This document shows, one piece after another, positions 1 to 9,094 of a stretch of 64,000 nucleotides of DNA; within the stretch, counting starts at the first letter, position 1, and each line of letters opens with the position of its first letter. The notes beneath the pieces are model-generated. The model searched no databases. It saw only the letters and a list, made by a program, of their open reading frames with translations, and was not told where the DNA came from. The translations under genes were made by a program, and so were the position numbers. Where the stretch lies: positions 1 through 64,000 of the forward strand of contig JAUIET010000010.1 in assembly GCA_030429735.1 (NCBI GenBank), in the 5' to 3' direction. The DNA is from Gammaproteobacteria bacterium (GTDB lineage: Bacteria; Pseudomonadota; Gammaproteobacteria; Pseudomonadales; JAUIET01).

Positions 1-1238
1 TAGCGACCCCCGCAGAACAGATGCGAGACCGCAGAGCGAGGCTTAAGCGCCAGTTGGGAGCAGTCACTGACTCTCTGACATTTATGATCCCTCGCAGGGA
101 TCCCACAGGTGCATCGCAATCGCCGTCAGAATCCCTGGTGTTTATGTCCCAGTTGTATAGCGATGTCGATGACGCAGAATCATTGATCCTTGAGATGGAT
201 GTTGGTGCAGACCGAGAGCGTATGCAGTACCTCCCGGCAGCTGAAGCATGTCATCCAAGCTTCCCAAGAGAAATCGTCGTCGAAGACATCGAGTTCGAGT
301 TTGATCTGCTTGCACTTAGGACTGATGAAGAGGGCAATTTAAGGCCAGAGTCTCCCAGTAGCCTGGAAACCCTAATGGTCTCTCGCTTCGCGTGGTTGCT
401 GCGTCGGATCAGTGCAGAACCATTGGGCTGGGAACCCGAGCGACTTGATGTGATGCTTCAGGGCACATTGACCCACCAGGTTTTTGAGGAGCTTTTTCAG
501 GCATTTAATCCAATCCCTGAGCCAGAGGCAATTAACTCACAGATTGAACCGCTTCTGGATTCAGCCATCAGGACTCATGCGCCTTTTCTACGTGCTGCGC
601 AATGGCAGGTGGAGCGAAAACATTTGGCATCCAGCATTCACAAGGCGGCCTTAGCTTGGCGTGAGGTGTTGACCACATTGAACGCAGAAGTGCTCGGGAC
701 AGAAGAGTGGCTGGCGGGAACGCTCGATGGTCTCCCCATTCATGGCCAGGCGGATATTTTGTTGGGTCTGCCAGATGGTCGACTGCTGGTGGTGGACTAT
801 AAGAAATCCAGTGCGAATAGCCGTAGGCCTCGGATGCAGAAAGGTTATGACAGTCAGGCTAATCTGTATCGCACTATGCTGCAAACGGGAGGGCCTAAGA
901 GCGAAGACAATACCGCGTTGCTGGAGAAGCTGCGGGCAGGGGACACCACCGGTATCGTTTATTTCATGACGAATGATCAGACCTCTCTGACTGATGCGCT
1001 GGTAGTGGAGTCTGGGGCGATTCCGGGTTGGGAGGTTTTGGAAAATGATGTATCACAGCTAGCCATGGAATTGATAAGGGAGCGCCTGCAGGAGGTTGGA
1101 GCAGGCCAGTTGTATTTGAATCGGGAAGGGGACGGCCAGTTTTTCGACAAGCAAGCTGGCGTCAAGCCGTACGCACTGGATAACAGTGCGCTGATACCGT
1201 TGTTCACCATCCCCGGTGAAGCCAGGGAGGCCGAATGA
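1..1238 (+). CDS. AddB/RecB-like PD-(D/E)XK nuclease, C-terminal part (5' end outside window)
   Basis: The frame is open to the left edge with no stop, and the first ATG (base 21) falls inside a sequence that resembles the helicase/nuclease junction of AddB-like proteins, so the gene almost certainly begins before the window. About 405 residues are visible from that ATG. A GTLTHQVFEELF segment near residue 147 and GQADILL...LLVVDYKK around residues 242-262 are the metal- and DNA-binding motifs of the RecB-type nuclease fold; the D and the DYK triad are present. No C-terminal Cys cluster like the Fe-S site of classical AddB is seen. The stop codon overlaps the start of the downstream helicase gene (ATGATG), so the two are translationally coupled and probably form one complex that resects DNA ends. 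An alternative is a Cas4-like nuclease, but size and partner argue for AddB-like. Confidence 0.8.
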   Translation, partial: ATPAEQMRDRRARLKRQLGAVTDSLTFMIPRRDPTGASQSPSESLVFMSQLYSDVDDAESLILEMDVGADRERMQYLPAAEACHPSFPREIVVEDIEFEFDLLALRTDEEGNLRPESPSSLETLMVSRFAWLLRRISAEPLGWEPERLDVMLQGTLTHQVFEELFQAFNPIPEPEAINSQIEPLLDSAIRTHAPFLRAAQWQVERKHLASSIHKAALAWREVLTTLNAEVLGTEEWLAGTLDGLPIHGQADILLGLPDGRLLVVDYKKSSANSRRPRMQKGYDSQANLYRTMLQTGGPKSEDNTALLEKLRAGDTTGIVYFMTNDQTSLTDALVVESGAIPGWEVLENDVSQLAMELIRERLQEVGAGQLYLNREGDGQFFDKQAGVKPYALDNSALIPLFTIPGEAREAE

Positions 1239-4200
1239 TGTTACCACCATTAACGATAATCCCTGCTGGAGCGGGATCCGGAAAAACGTACACCATCCAA
1301 CAACAACTGGGTGAATGGGTTGTTGAGGGACTGATTGCACCCGAGCGAATCGTGGCGGTGACGTTCACTGAAGCGGCTGCGGCCGAATTGCGTGAACGCA
1401 TACGTGCAAAGCTTCTTAGTCTTGGTCGATTGGAAGATGCGTTAAAACTGGATCAGGCTTATATCTCCACGATACACGGGTTTGGTTTACGCCTGCTCAC
1501 AGAGTTTGCTTTCGATGCGGGCTTGTCACCAAAGCCCAGGCTGTTAAATGAGGATGAAGAAAATACACTGATTCGACTCGCACTCTCGCGTACCGATAAG
1601 GCCGATGTCATTACCTCTAACCTCACTAAATTTGGCTACACCTTTGATTTCAATTCCAAAAAGGGTGCCGAAGACATTTTCCGCGATGATTTGCTACGGA
1701 TCGTTATGCTGCTGCGGTCTGCGGGTTGGAGTGAGGAAAGTGACACCTATTCGGAATTTGCGGCTAACTGGATTAGAGATCGATATGGCATTACAGGTGA
1801 TGGAGACCAGCTAACAGCGAATTTATGCCGCGCGGTCACCCGGCTTCTTGAAGCCTACCCAGAGAGCCTGGCCAGGGAGTTTGGGAACAATGCAACGGCG
1901 GAAAAGGCATTCCGTCAGGATTTCAGAAACCTTAAAGCGGCGTCAGACGACAGTACACTGAGCTCCGACTGGAAATTGTGGAAAGGGTTGCGTGAATTAC
2001 GGCAATCAAAGCGGGGATGCGCTCTACCCGAGGACTATGAGGAACTGTCTGGCGCTGTTATTGAAGCTGCTAATGCGTTGCCTACACACCCAGGCCCGCT
2101 TGAACAGGCCGTGTTGCACATCAGTGCGTTGATTGCCGCTGGGCAAGATGTACTGGTTCACTACGCGGAAGCCAAGCGAGAAGCAGGGCTGGTCGATTAT
2201 GGCGATATGATTGCTATGGCGGCAGACATGCTGCGTTCGCGCCCTGATGTGGTAAATACGCTGGTTTCGCGAATCGATTGCCTGGTTGTCGACGAATTTC
2301 AGGATACTAACCCACTTCAGTTTGCGCTTCTCTGGCAGCTTAAAGATGCAGGGGTGCCGACGGTGACAGTGGGTGACTTGAAACAAGCCATCATGGGATT
2401 TCAGGGCGCGGATCCGCGATTGTTTGATGCACTCATACAGCAGAACCAGGATGTCGCTAACCCATTAACCAGCAACTGGCGGTCACAACCAGACTTAATG
2501 CACTTTATCAATGCGGTTGGCCCCAGTTTATTTGGGGAAGACTATGTGCCGCTGACACCCCAGGGCGCTGGCAGTACACAAGAGCCTGTTGAGCTGATCG
2601 ACTTTGCTGTAAAGGCAAGAAAAGGTCAGCATGTTGTTAGAGCCGTATCCGTTGGTGAACGGCTGCAAGCCCTGTTGGGCGATTCTACACAGCAAGTCGT
2701 TGACAGGCGCACAAAGCAAAGCCGTGGCCTGCGCGGTGGTGACATAGCCGTACTTTGTCCTACTCATAAGATGCTTTCTGACTATGCAGCTGTATTACGC
2801 GGTATGGGGCTGCGAGTACGCCTGCAGGAAGACGGCTGGCACGAATCTCGGATTGTGCAACTGGCCTGTCAGGCACTGGCATATGTCGCCAATCCGCAGG
2901 ATCGTCATGCTGCGCTGTACCTGTCCGTTACCGAGTTGGGTAATTTGGATCTAAAAACTGCCTTGGAGCAGTTAATAGCCAACGGAAAGATAGATGATCC
3001 GGTACTGGATCAACTGGAAGCATTGGCAAGTCACGTTGAAGATCGAACTATATTCGCGCTGGTCGCTGATACCTTCTCTGCACTGCGCCTTTTTGATGTT
3101 ATTTCGGCGTGGCCGGATGCTGACCAGGAGCGGGCTAACTTGCTGCGCTTGCAAGCCGAAGCCGGTGAGTTCATGGATGCAAACCGCGAAGCATTAGCGA
3201 GTGGTGGCTATCATGGTTCCGGAATACAGAGCTTTTTAGCCTGGCTAAACGCAAAAATCGAGCAGAAGGATAAGAACAACCAACCTGATCCCCGAGTTAT
3301 TGACGAGGATGCCATTCAACTGGCTACCTGGCACAGTTCAAAAGGCCGGGAATGGCCTGTGGTCTTTGTTTGTGGCATGGATCGGGAGCTAAAACCAAGA
3401 CTGCCGAATATGGCGCTTGGGTATAACTCGTTTGATGATTTGTCTGAGCTTATCGAGAAAGCCCAGATAGAGTACTCGCCAAAATTCACTGCCTCGGAAT
3501 CAGATGATCAATTCTTAGGCGATCTGGAGGTCGAATCCGAACTCGAATCCAGAAGGCTGATTTACGTCGCGTTGACCCGAGCAAGAGAAAAGCTGGTTAT
3601 TGAATGGCCCAGCTTTTTGGCAGGTAAGGATACTCTGACATATTGGTCAATACTGGCTGCAGAGGCCGCTGTATCGAAGCCGGACAATACAATTTCTATC
3701 GGTGACTCGACGTTTCCTTGTTTGATCTGGGATGGGGAGTCAGAGCTTCCTGAAGAAATCGATGAGTCCGAGGGTAATGCCGAAGCAGAATTATTGGCCG
3801 TAGGTCGCCGAGCGATCAAACCAGGACAAGCTCCTGAAAAGCAGATACCCGATAGCGTAACCCCTTCCGGAATGGTTGCTTCTACCGGTGCGGTAGAGGG
3901 CATAGAGCAAGCCTTGGAAACTGCTCATTACTCCCAAGAATTGGATCTCGATATAGGGCTCTCCGGTACGGTGCTTGGTACCTTCCTTCATCAATGTTTC
4001 GAGATCCTTGGAGCCAACCCCGGCCAAGTCGAGAATATTGCGACCATCACAGACGTTGAATTGAGCGATGATACTCGAAACAGTGTTGCCGAGAGTGTGG
4101 CTAGCTTCGAGCAATGGATGGCAAATCACTTTTCGGCAACAGCAACTCATCGGGAGTTACCGTTACTGGGTATGGATGAAAACGGCTCTGTAGTATCAGG

Positions 4201-4414
4201 AACCGCTGACCTGGTTCTGGAAACAGACGGTGGTGTTTGGATCATTGATCACAAATCTGACCAAGTCGACGATCCCGAAGAAGCGTTCAATAGCTATAGA
4301 CCGCAACTTGAATGTTATTCGAACCTGCTACAAAGCATGGGGCATAACGTGTTGGGTATAGGGATAAATTGGATCAGGCGGGGAGTGGTAACCCAAAGCC
4401 CGAGAGCCCGTTAG
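1235..4414 (+). CDS. AddA-like UvrD/Rep-family helicase with C-terminal PD-(D/E)XK nuclease
   Basis: This 1059-residue protein has the full superfamily 1A helicase motif set: Walker A AGAGSGKT at residues 11-18, motif Ia VTFTEAAAAELRERI near 44, Walker B VVDEFQDTNPLQ near 350, GDLKQAIMGFQGADPRLF near 379, NWRSQ, TWHSSKGREW near 698 and YVALTRAREKL near 777. A second nuclease domain closes the protein (GTADLVLETDGGVWIIDHK at about 989-1007, then YRPQLECYSNLL). This is the AddA/RecB layout: an ATP-driven 3'-5' translocase that unwinds duplex ends and degrades them. It pairs with the upstream nuclease gene. Whether it replaces RecBCD for general recombination or serves this island cannot be told from the window; its position next to the chaperone-type operon and tRNA-Leu favours an accessory role. 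Confidence 0.88.
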   Translation: MMLPPLTIIPAGAGSGKTYTIQQQLGEWVVEGLIAPERIVAVTFTEAAAAELRERIRAKLLSLGRLEDALKLDQAYISTIHGFGLRLLTEFAFDAGLSPKPRLLNEDEENTLIRLALSRTDKADVITSNLTKFGYTFDFNSKKGAEDIFRDDLLRIVMLLRSAGWSEESDTYSEFAANWIRDRYGITGDGDQLTANLCRAVTRLLEAYPESLAREFGNNATAEKAFRQDFRNLKAASDDSTLSSDWKLWKGLRELRQSKRGCALPEDYEELSGAVIEAANALPTHPGPLEQAVLHISALIAAGQDVLVHYAEAKREAGLVDYGDMIAMAADMLRSRPDVVNTLVSRIDCLVVDEFQDTNPLQFALLWQLKDAGVPTVTVGDLKQAIMGFQGADPRLFDALIQQNQDVANPLTSNWRSQPDLMHFINAVGPSLFGEDYVPLTPQGAGSTQEPVELIDFAVKARKGQHVVRAVSVGERLQALLGDSTQQVVDRRTKQSRGLRGGDIAVLCPTHKMLSDYAAVLRGMGLRVRLQEDGWHESRIVQLACQALAYVANPQDRHAALYLSVTELGNLDLKTALEQLIANGKIDDPVLDQLEALASHVEDRTIFALVADTFSALRLFDVISAWPDADQERANLLRLQAEAGEFMDANREALASGGYHGSGIQSFLAWLNAKIEQKDKNNQPDPRVIDEDAIQLATWHSSKGREWPVVFVCGMDRELKPRLPNMALGYNSFDDLSELIEKAQIEYSPKFTASESDDQFLGDLEVESELESRRLIYVALTRAREKLVIEWPSFLAGKDTLTYWSILAAEAAVSKPDNTISIGDSTFPCLIWDGESELPEEIDESEGNAEAELLAVGRRAIKPGQAPEKQIPDSVTPSGMVASTGAVEGIEQALETAHYSQELDLDIGLSGTVLGTFLHQCFEILGANPGQVENIATITDVELSDDTRNSVAESVASFEQWMANHFSATATHRELPLLGMDENGSVVSGTADLVLETDGGVWIIDHKSDQVDDPEEAFNSYRPQLECYSNLLQSMGHNVLGIGINWIRRGVVTQSPRAR

Positions 4415-4508
4415 CGTTCGATCAGCTCTAATTGCTCCCTGCTAGGTTGAGAGACTCCCCAAACTTGAGCTAGATCAGACTGCGGCTCTGAATCGTTGTA
4501 TATATGAA

Positions 4509-4524
4509 AGAATTACACTATTCT
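4509..4524. promoter_or_regulatory. Short inverted repeat before the HTH gene, possible operator
   Basis: AGAAT-TACACT-ATTCT is a perfect 5-bp inverted repeat with a 6-bp spacer in the 138-bp A+T-rich gap between the helicase gene and the HTH gene. It could be an operator for the small HTH protein encoded 29 bp downstream. Arms this short occur often by chance. Confidence 0.22.
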
Positions 4525-4552
4525 GCCAAAAAATGACAGATTTTCCTTCGTT

Positions 4553-4789
4553 ATGCCAGATAAGCAAGTGGGCGCAGAGATTCTTACGATTAAAGAGGTC
4601 TCGGAGTACCTGAAGGTTACCGAGCGGACAATTTATCGCCTTGCTGCAGCCAAGAAGATTCCAGGATTCAAAGTTGGAGGAGCTTGGCGTTTCTCCAAGG
4701 TAGAGATCGATCAATGGATACGAAGGCAGTCAGAGGATGGAGCCTCAGATGCGAATCTCGCCAATGCGGAGGAAAAAGATGACGATTGA
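4553..4789 (+). CDS. Excisionase/MerR-type helix-turn-helix protein
   Basis: This 78-residue protein consists of one winged-HTH unit of the excisionase (helix_turn_helix_17) type: LTIKEVSEYLKVTERTIYRLAAAKKIPGFK is the helix-turn-helix, followed by VGGAWRFSKVEIDQWI as the wing and last helix, then a short acidic tail. Such proteins bind DNA as transcription factors or as recombination directionality factors. It is the first gene of the packed run to 14761 and overlaps the next gene by 11 bases, so it may set expression of the whole operon. A role as an excisionase for the island is possible because of the neighbouring tRNA-Leu, but no integrase gene is visible in the window. Confidence 0.82.
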   Translation: MPDKQVGAEILTIKEVSEYLKVTERTIYRLAAAKKIPGFKVGGAWRFSKVEIDQWIRRQSEDGASDANLANAEEKDDD

Positions 4790-5153
4790 ACAGACCGGGG
4801 TGAATGAACAGATGGAGCAGTCGCTGATAGATATGGCAGTAGAAGGTTGGCGATTTGCGCGTCTGTTCTCGCGTGTCGTCAACAAATTAGATGCAGGCGA
4901 ATCCAGTCGTTATGTCAACCAGCTGCGTTATTTCCAGAAAAAGCTCGAAGAGAATCTCGATGCCAATGGGCTGAAGTTGGTGGATGTCGAGGGTCAGCCG
5001 TATGATCCGGGGATGGCTGCATCCGCGCTCAATGTCGGCGATTTTGGCCCTGATGATGAATTGCTGGTCGATCAAATGGTGGAGCCAATCATCATGGGGC
5101 CAGAGGGCTTGCGGAAACAGGGAACGGTAATGCTTAGGAAGGTGCACGCATGA
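4779..5153 (+). CDS. GrpE-like nucleotide exchange factor, small
   Basis: The start is ATG 4779, preceded by GGAGG at 4768-4772; an upstream ATG at 4737 in the same frame lacks a ribosome site. The 124-residue product has a helical first half (to about residue 58) and then a segment resembling the GrpE head: LDANGLKLVDVEGQPYDPGM matches the family pattern of Gly-x-x-x-x-x-x-x-Gly-x-x-(F/Y)-(D/N)-P, and the end is GTVMLRK. GrpE exchanges ADP on Hsp70. The protein is much shorter than E. coli GrpE (about 197 residues), lacking most of the long N-terminal helix. The stop overlaps the Hsp70 start by 4 bases, which fits a dedicated exchange factor for that Hsp70. The assignment rests on motif similarity only. 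Confidence 0.6.
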   Translation: MTIEQTGVNEQMEQSLIDMAVEGWRFARLFSRVVNKLDAGESSRYVNQLRYFQKKLEENLDANGLKLVDVEGQPYDPGMAASALNVGDFGPDDELLVDQMVEPIIMGPEGLRKQGTVMLRKVHA

Positions 5154-7642
5154 AATATGTAGGAATCGATCTCGGAACAACTAATAGCGCGATTTGCTCC
5201 TATGACGGCGAGTCGGTGCGCCTCTACAAAAGCCCGGATCAGAATGACGTGACGCCATCAGCCATTTTTATCGATAGGCGGGGGAATAAATATCTGGGTA
5301 AGCGAGCCTACGATAGCGCCGCTAAAAACCCCGACAACGCCGCTACAAAATTCAAACGCATGATGGGGACGAGTACACCGGTCAAGCTTGCTGCTGTCGA
5401 TATAACGATGACTCCCGAGGAATGTTCCTCCGAAATCCTCAAACTCTGCTTTGGGTACTTGCCGGAAGAAATTAGAAATAGCGGAGAAACAGGGACGGTA
5501 ATCACCGTTCCTGCAGCTTTCAATCAAATGCAAAAGGATGCAACTTTGGCTGCGGCAGAAATGGCTGGTCTGGGCAGGGTTGCGCTAATGCAAGAACCTG
5601 TTGCGGCTGTCATGTGTGTTATGAAGCAGCGGAAAAGCGACGGCGTATTTCTTGTGTTCGATCTTGGAGGAGGGACACTGGATATCGCAATCGCTGAGAG
5701 TATTAGCGGGCGAGTGAGCCTGCTTGCACATGGTGGCGTTGCGATGTGTGGTGGAACCGACTTTGATCGTGCCATTCTCGATAACGTGGTTAAGCCCTGG
5801 CTCATATCGAACTTTGACCTTCCGGAAGATTTTAGCTCAAACGCGAAGTACAGGTCTCTCTTGAGAATGTGTCTCTGGGCCTCGGAAAAGGCAAAGATCG
5901 AGTTGTCGGCGAAAGAGGATGCGGTAATCAGCCTGAACGAATCTGATTTGGGCGTGAGTGATGAGTCAGGCTCAGAAGTGTATGTTGATATCCCGTTTAC
6001 TAGGGAAGTTCTTGATGGCCTCACCGCCAGCAAGGTAGATGAGTCGATTCAGTCGGCCCGTGAAACGCTTGAAAAGGCAGGTTTGAGTCCTCACGATGTC
6101 GAGCGTATCGTCTTTATCGGTGGTCCCACGCAATATAAGCCACTGCGAGACAGGGTTGCTTTCGAGCTTGGTATTGCACAATCGTCGGATATGAATCCAA
6201 TGACGGCCGTGTCAGAGGGCGCTGCGGTTTTTGCAGAGTCGATCGATTGGAGTTCACAAAGCCGTGGCCGCAAGAATGCTCGGGGAGCACTCAGCGCCGG
6301 TGGTTCATTGGAGCTCTCATTCAACTACATAGCAAGAACGCCCGACTCGAAGGCGAAAGTTATAGCGAAGCTCGGTGGTAACGCCACGGCTGGAGCGGAG
6401 TTTCAGATTGATAGCTTGGATACCGGCTGGTCATCTGGGCGGATGGCGCTCAAGGATGGCGCTACAGTTGAACTTGCTTTGGCGAAACCTGGGGAAAACA
6501 CATTCAAGGTTTTTGTGTTTGACTCTAACGGTGGGCCTGTTGCATTGGGTGACGACAAAATCGTTATATCTAGAACAGCGGCCAGTATTGATGCTATTCC
6601 TGCTTCACATTCGATAGGTGTGGAAGCGCGAGACAAACTTGGTGGCCGTCTTGTTCTTGACTACCTCGTGCGCGAGGGCGATCAGCTGCCAAAGAAAGGC
6701 AAAAAAGTATTCAAAACAGAAGAGTCGTTAAGGGCGGGAAGCACCGGTTCCATTAAGTTCAAATTGTGGGAGGGAGAAATTTCGGACCCGGTAAACGACA
6801 ATCGGTTTATCGGCATGTTTGAGATAAAGGGATCCGATTTCGACGACGGTGTTATCGCTGCCGGATCTGAGATGGTTTGCGAATATGAGGTGTTGGATTC
6901 CGGTAACATCATGATGGAGGTTTCGGTACCTTCTATCGGTGGCTCATTCCATAGCGGCCGGAACTTTTATTCTCGCCAAGATGGCCAAATCGATTACACC
7001 AAGGCATCTAAACTCGTGGAGGAACAGTCAGAAAACACCCTTCAACGTCTTGAAGAGATGGCCTCCAAGATTGACGATTCGAGACTGGATCAGGCTAGAA
7101 CAAAGCTTGAACAAGCAGAAGCGAATAGTAGCGGTGATTCTGATCCTGAGACGGCAAAGCAAGCGATGGATGACGTTCAGGAAGCAAAACGGCTGTTGGC
7201 ACTCACACGTAAAGAGCATTTAAAGGATATTCGGCAGCTAGAGCTGGATAAAACGGTCGAGTTCTTCGATAGAGCAGTAAGGGAGCATGCTCGTCCTACC
7301 GAGGCCAACGCGTTCGACAACCTAACGAAGACCGCACAACGTTCGATTGATAACAATAACGGCGACTTCGAATCCCACTTGGACGAACTACGCGGCAAAA
7401 ATTTCATGACCCTTTGGCGTCAGGATTGGTTCGTAATCGATCGCTTCAAATGGCTTGCACAGGACACTTATTTGTTCCCTGATGCCAGAGAGCATGCAGA
7501 GCTAGTCTCTGTTGGCACTGAAGCCCTCAAGGCAAATGATATTGATAAGTTGCGAGCTGTAGTCGCGCATCTGGACTCGGTACGTATCGGCTCGGCAGGC
7601 GAGGATGAAATGATGGCCGGTGCGAATATTGTACGGAGTTAA
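5150..7642 (+). CDS. Hsp70-family ATPase with an extra beta domain between ATPase and substrate domains
   Basis: This is an 830-residue Hsp70; canonical DnaK is about 640. The actin-like ATPase domain is intact: GIDLGTTNSAI at 4-14 (phosphate 1), VFDLGGGTLDIA near 170 (phosphate 2), CGGTDFDRAI, and the adenosine motif IVFIGGPTQYKPLRDRV near 320. The hydrophobic DVLLLDV-type interdomain linker is absent. Instead roughly residues 383-485 form a beta-rich, Ig-like stretch, after which a recognisable substrate-binding beta domain follows (about 488-600, including DNRFIGMFEIKG). The last 200 residues are helical and charged, longer than a normal lid. It overlaps grpE-like (4 bases) and the AAA gene (3 bases). 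I infer a specialised chaperone or ATP-dependent switch, not the housekeeping DnaK, working with its own exchange factor and perhaps the J-like protein at 10838. Confidence 0.87.
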   Translation: MKYVGIDLGTTNSAICSYDGESVRLYKSPDQNDVTPSAIFIDRRGNKYLGKRAYDSAAKNPDNAATKFKRMMGTSTPVKLAAVDITMTPEECSSEILKLCFGYLPEEIRNSGETGTVITVPAAFNQMQKDATLAAAEMAGLGRVALMQEPVAAVMCVMKQRKSDGVFLVFDLGGGTLDIAIAESISGRVSLLAHGGVAMCGGTDFDRAILDNVVKPWLISNFDLPEDFSSNAKYRSLLRMCLWASEKAKIELSAKEDAVISLNESDLGVSDESGSEVYVDIPFTREVLDGLTASKVDESIQSARETLEKAGLSPHDVERIVFIGGPTQYKPLRDRVAFELGIAQSSDMNPMTAVSEGAAVFAESIDWSSQSRGRKNARGALSAGGSLELSFNYIARTPDSKAKVIAKLGGNATAGAEFQIDSLDTGWSSGRMALKDGATVELALAKPGENTFKVFVFDSNGGPVALGDDKIVISRTAASIDAIPASHSIGVEARDKLGGRLVLDYLVREGDQLPKKGKKVFKTEESLRAGSTGSIKFKLWEGEISDPVNDNRFIGMFEIKGSDFDDGVIAAGSEMVCEYEVLDSGNIMMEVSVPSIGGSFHSGRNFYSRQDGQIDYTKASKLVEEQSENTLQRLEEMASKIDDSRLDQARTKLEQAEANSSGDSDPETAKQAMDDVQEAKRLLALTRKEHLKDIRQLELDKTVEFFDRAVREHARPTEANAFDNLTKTAQRSIDNNNGDFESHLDELRGKNFMTLWRQDWFVIDRFKWLAQDTYLFPDAREHAELVSVGTEALKANDIDKLRAVVAHLDSVRIGSAGEDEMMAGANIVRS

Positions 7643-9087
7643 TGACTATGCCCCTCGACGCGTGGCTACCTGTTAAGCATAAATTGCCAGATGGCGCAAA
7701 GGTGCGTGTGGCGGTTTATGGGGGGCCAAATTGGCAGATTTATGATATTCAGGGTGGAGGGCGAGCGATCGTAGCGCAGGACGACCTTGTTGATCGTTGG
7801 GTTGATACGGAGCTGATCGCACACGGGCTCGGCAACCACTTTGATTTCGGCGACCAAAAACTTTGGACGCTTTCATGTGGTGCCGATCAGATTCTATGCC
7901 CCATCGTTGAGGGAAATTCACCTGAGAATAAGGCCGAAGCCTTGTCTTTTGCGTTGGCGCTGAAAGCGACCCGCGAAGTAGATGCTGAATCGCCTTTGCA
8001 GGACGCTCTGTACGTTGAAAAGATCAGTCGACTGCTCCCCACTTATAGTATTAGTGCTCGCACTGACGATGATGTCATACTCGGTTACTGGCTTACGGGT
8101 GGCGCTAGCGTATCTGCCAAATCGTTCCGTAGACTTAAGCAGACCATGAGCTGGCTTGGAGCTGGTCACCTAAGAGACGTCGTGCAGGCTGCTGGATTCG
8201 AAGTGGCTGAAGTGATCCCGGCGGACAGGTCTCCTGATTCGTCTCCTATGCCAGAAAGCAAGGAGGTGCCAGCCAGCCAACAAAAGGGGCAGTGTGACCA
8301 ATCGATTGCCTCGACGGTCTTTGAATTGCCTGGTCGGCCTTATCTCGCAGCGTTCTTCAATGAGCATATCGTCGACATCATTCAAAACCGCGATCGTTAT
8401 AAGGCGCTTGGCATTGATTTTCCGTCCGCAGTGGTTCTTCACGGGCCACCTGGATGCGGGAAGACGTTTGCCGTTGAGCGGCTAATAGATTTTCTCGGTT
8501 GGCCAAGCTTTGAAATTGACGCCTCAAGCGTCGCCAGTCCCTACATCCATGAAACCAGCAAGAAGGTAGCCGAAGTTTTTGATAAGGCGATGGAGAATGC
8601 CCCGTCTGTCCTCGTCATCGATGAGATGGAGGCATTTCTTGCAGATCGTGAGACAGGATCGGGGCACCACCGTGTCGAGGAAGTTGCTGAATTCCTCCGC
8701 CGTATTCCAGAAGCAGCCAAGAATGATGTGCTCATTATCGCGATGACCAACCGCGTCGATATGATTGATCCGGCTATTCTGAGGCGAGGCCGCTTTGATC
8801 ATGTGGTCAATGTTGACTTTGCCAGTGAGGAAGAGGTGCTCTCGTTGCTAGAGAAGTTGCTTTCAACTTTGCCCAAAGAAGATGACGTCGATCCGACGCC
8901 ATTTACCAGGGATCTCGCGGGGCGGCCATTGTCTGACGTCGCGTTTGTAGTACGCGAAGGAGCAAGACTTGCGGCACGTTCGGGCAAAGACAAGCTCGAT
9001 CAGGAAAGTTTGCTCACCGCTATGCGTGCAGCACCAGCCAGAGAACGAGAGGGGGCGAAGCGGCACCCTATCGGCTTCATTCGGTGA
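7642..9087 (+). CDS. AAA+ ATPase with unknown N-terminal domain
   Basis: The C-terminal half of this 481-residue protein is a classic AAA module of the FtsH/Cdc48 type: Walker A HGPPGCGKT near 267, Walker B VLVIDEMEAF near 323, sensor 1 AMTNRVD near 367 and the arginine-finger segment DPAILRRGRFD near 375. A Ser/Pro/Gln-rich linker at about 195-225 separates it from a 190-residue N-terminal domain I do not recognise, probably a substrate adaptor. There is no protease domain. Start ATG 7642 overlaps the Hsp70 stop (TAATG). AAA rings of this type remodel or unfold proteins; coupling to an Hsp70 recalls the ClpB-DnaK partnership, but this is a single-ring protein of another subfamily, so the analogy is only functional. 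Confidence 0.85.
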   Translation: MTMPLDAWLPVKHKLPDGAKVRVAVYGGPNWQIYDIQGGGRAIVAQDDLVDRWVDTELIAHGLGNHFDFGDQKLWTLSCGADQILCPIVEGNSPENKAEALSFALALKATREVDAESPLQDALYVEKISRLLPTYSISARTDDDVILGYWLTGGASVSAKSFRRLKQTMSWLGAGHLRDVVQAAGFEVAEVIPADRSPDSSPMPESKEVPASQQKGQCDQSIASTVFELPGRPYLAAFFNEHIVDIIQNRDRYKALGIDFPSAVVLHGPPGCGKTFAVERLIDFLGWPSFEIDASSVASPYIHETSKKVAEVFDKAMENAPSVLVIDEMEAFLADRETGSGHHRVEEVAEFLRRIPEAAKNDVLIIAMTNRVDMIDPAILRRGRFDHVVNVDFASEEEVLSLLEKLLSTLPKEDDVDPTPFTRDLAGRPLSDVAFVVREGARLAARSGKDKLDQESLLTAMRAAPAREREGAKRHPIGFIR

Positions 9088-9094
9088 TATTAAC

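Noticed and set aside
4553-4789. Proof of an active integrative element from the excisionase-like protein
   Set aside because: The same HTH fold serves many ordinary regulators, and no integrase is present in the window.
5150-7642. Housekeeping dnaK
   Set aside because: Length, the extra beta domain, the missing linker and the non-dnaJ neighbourhood point to a specialised Hsp70.
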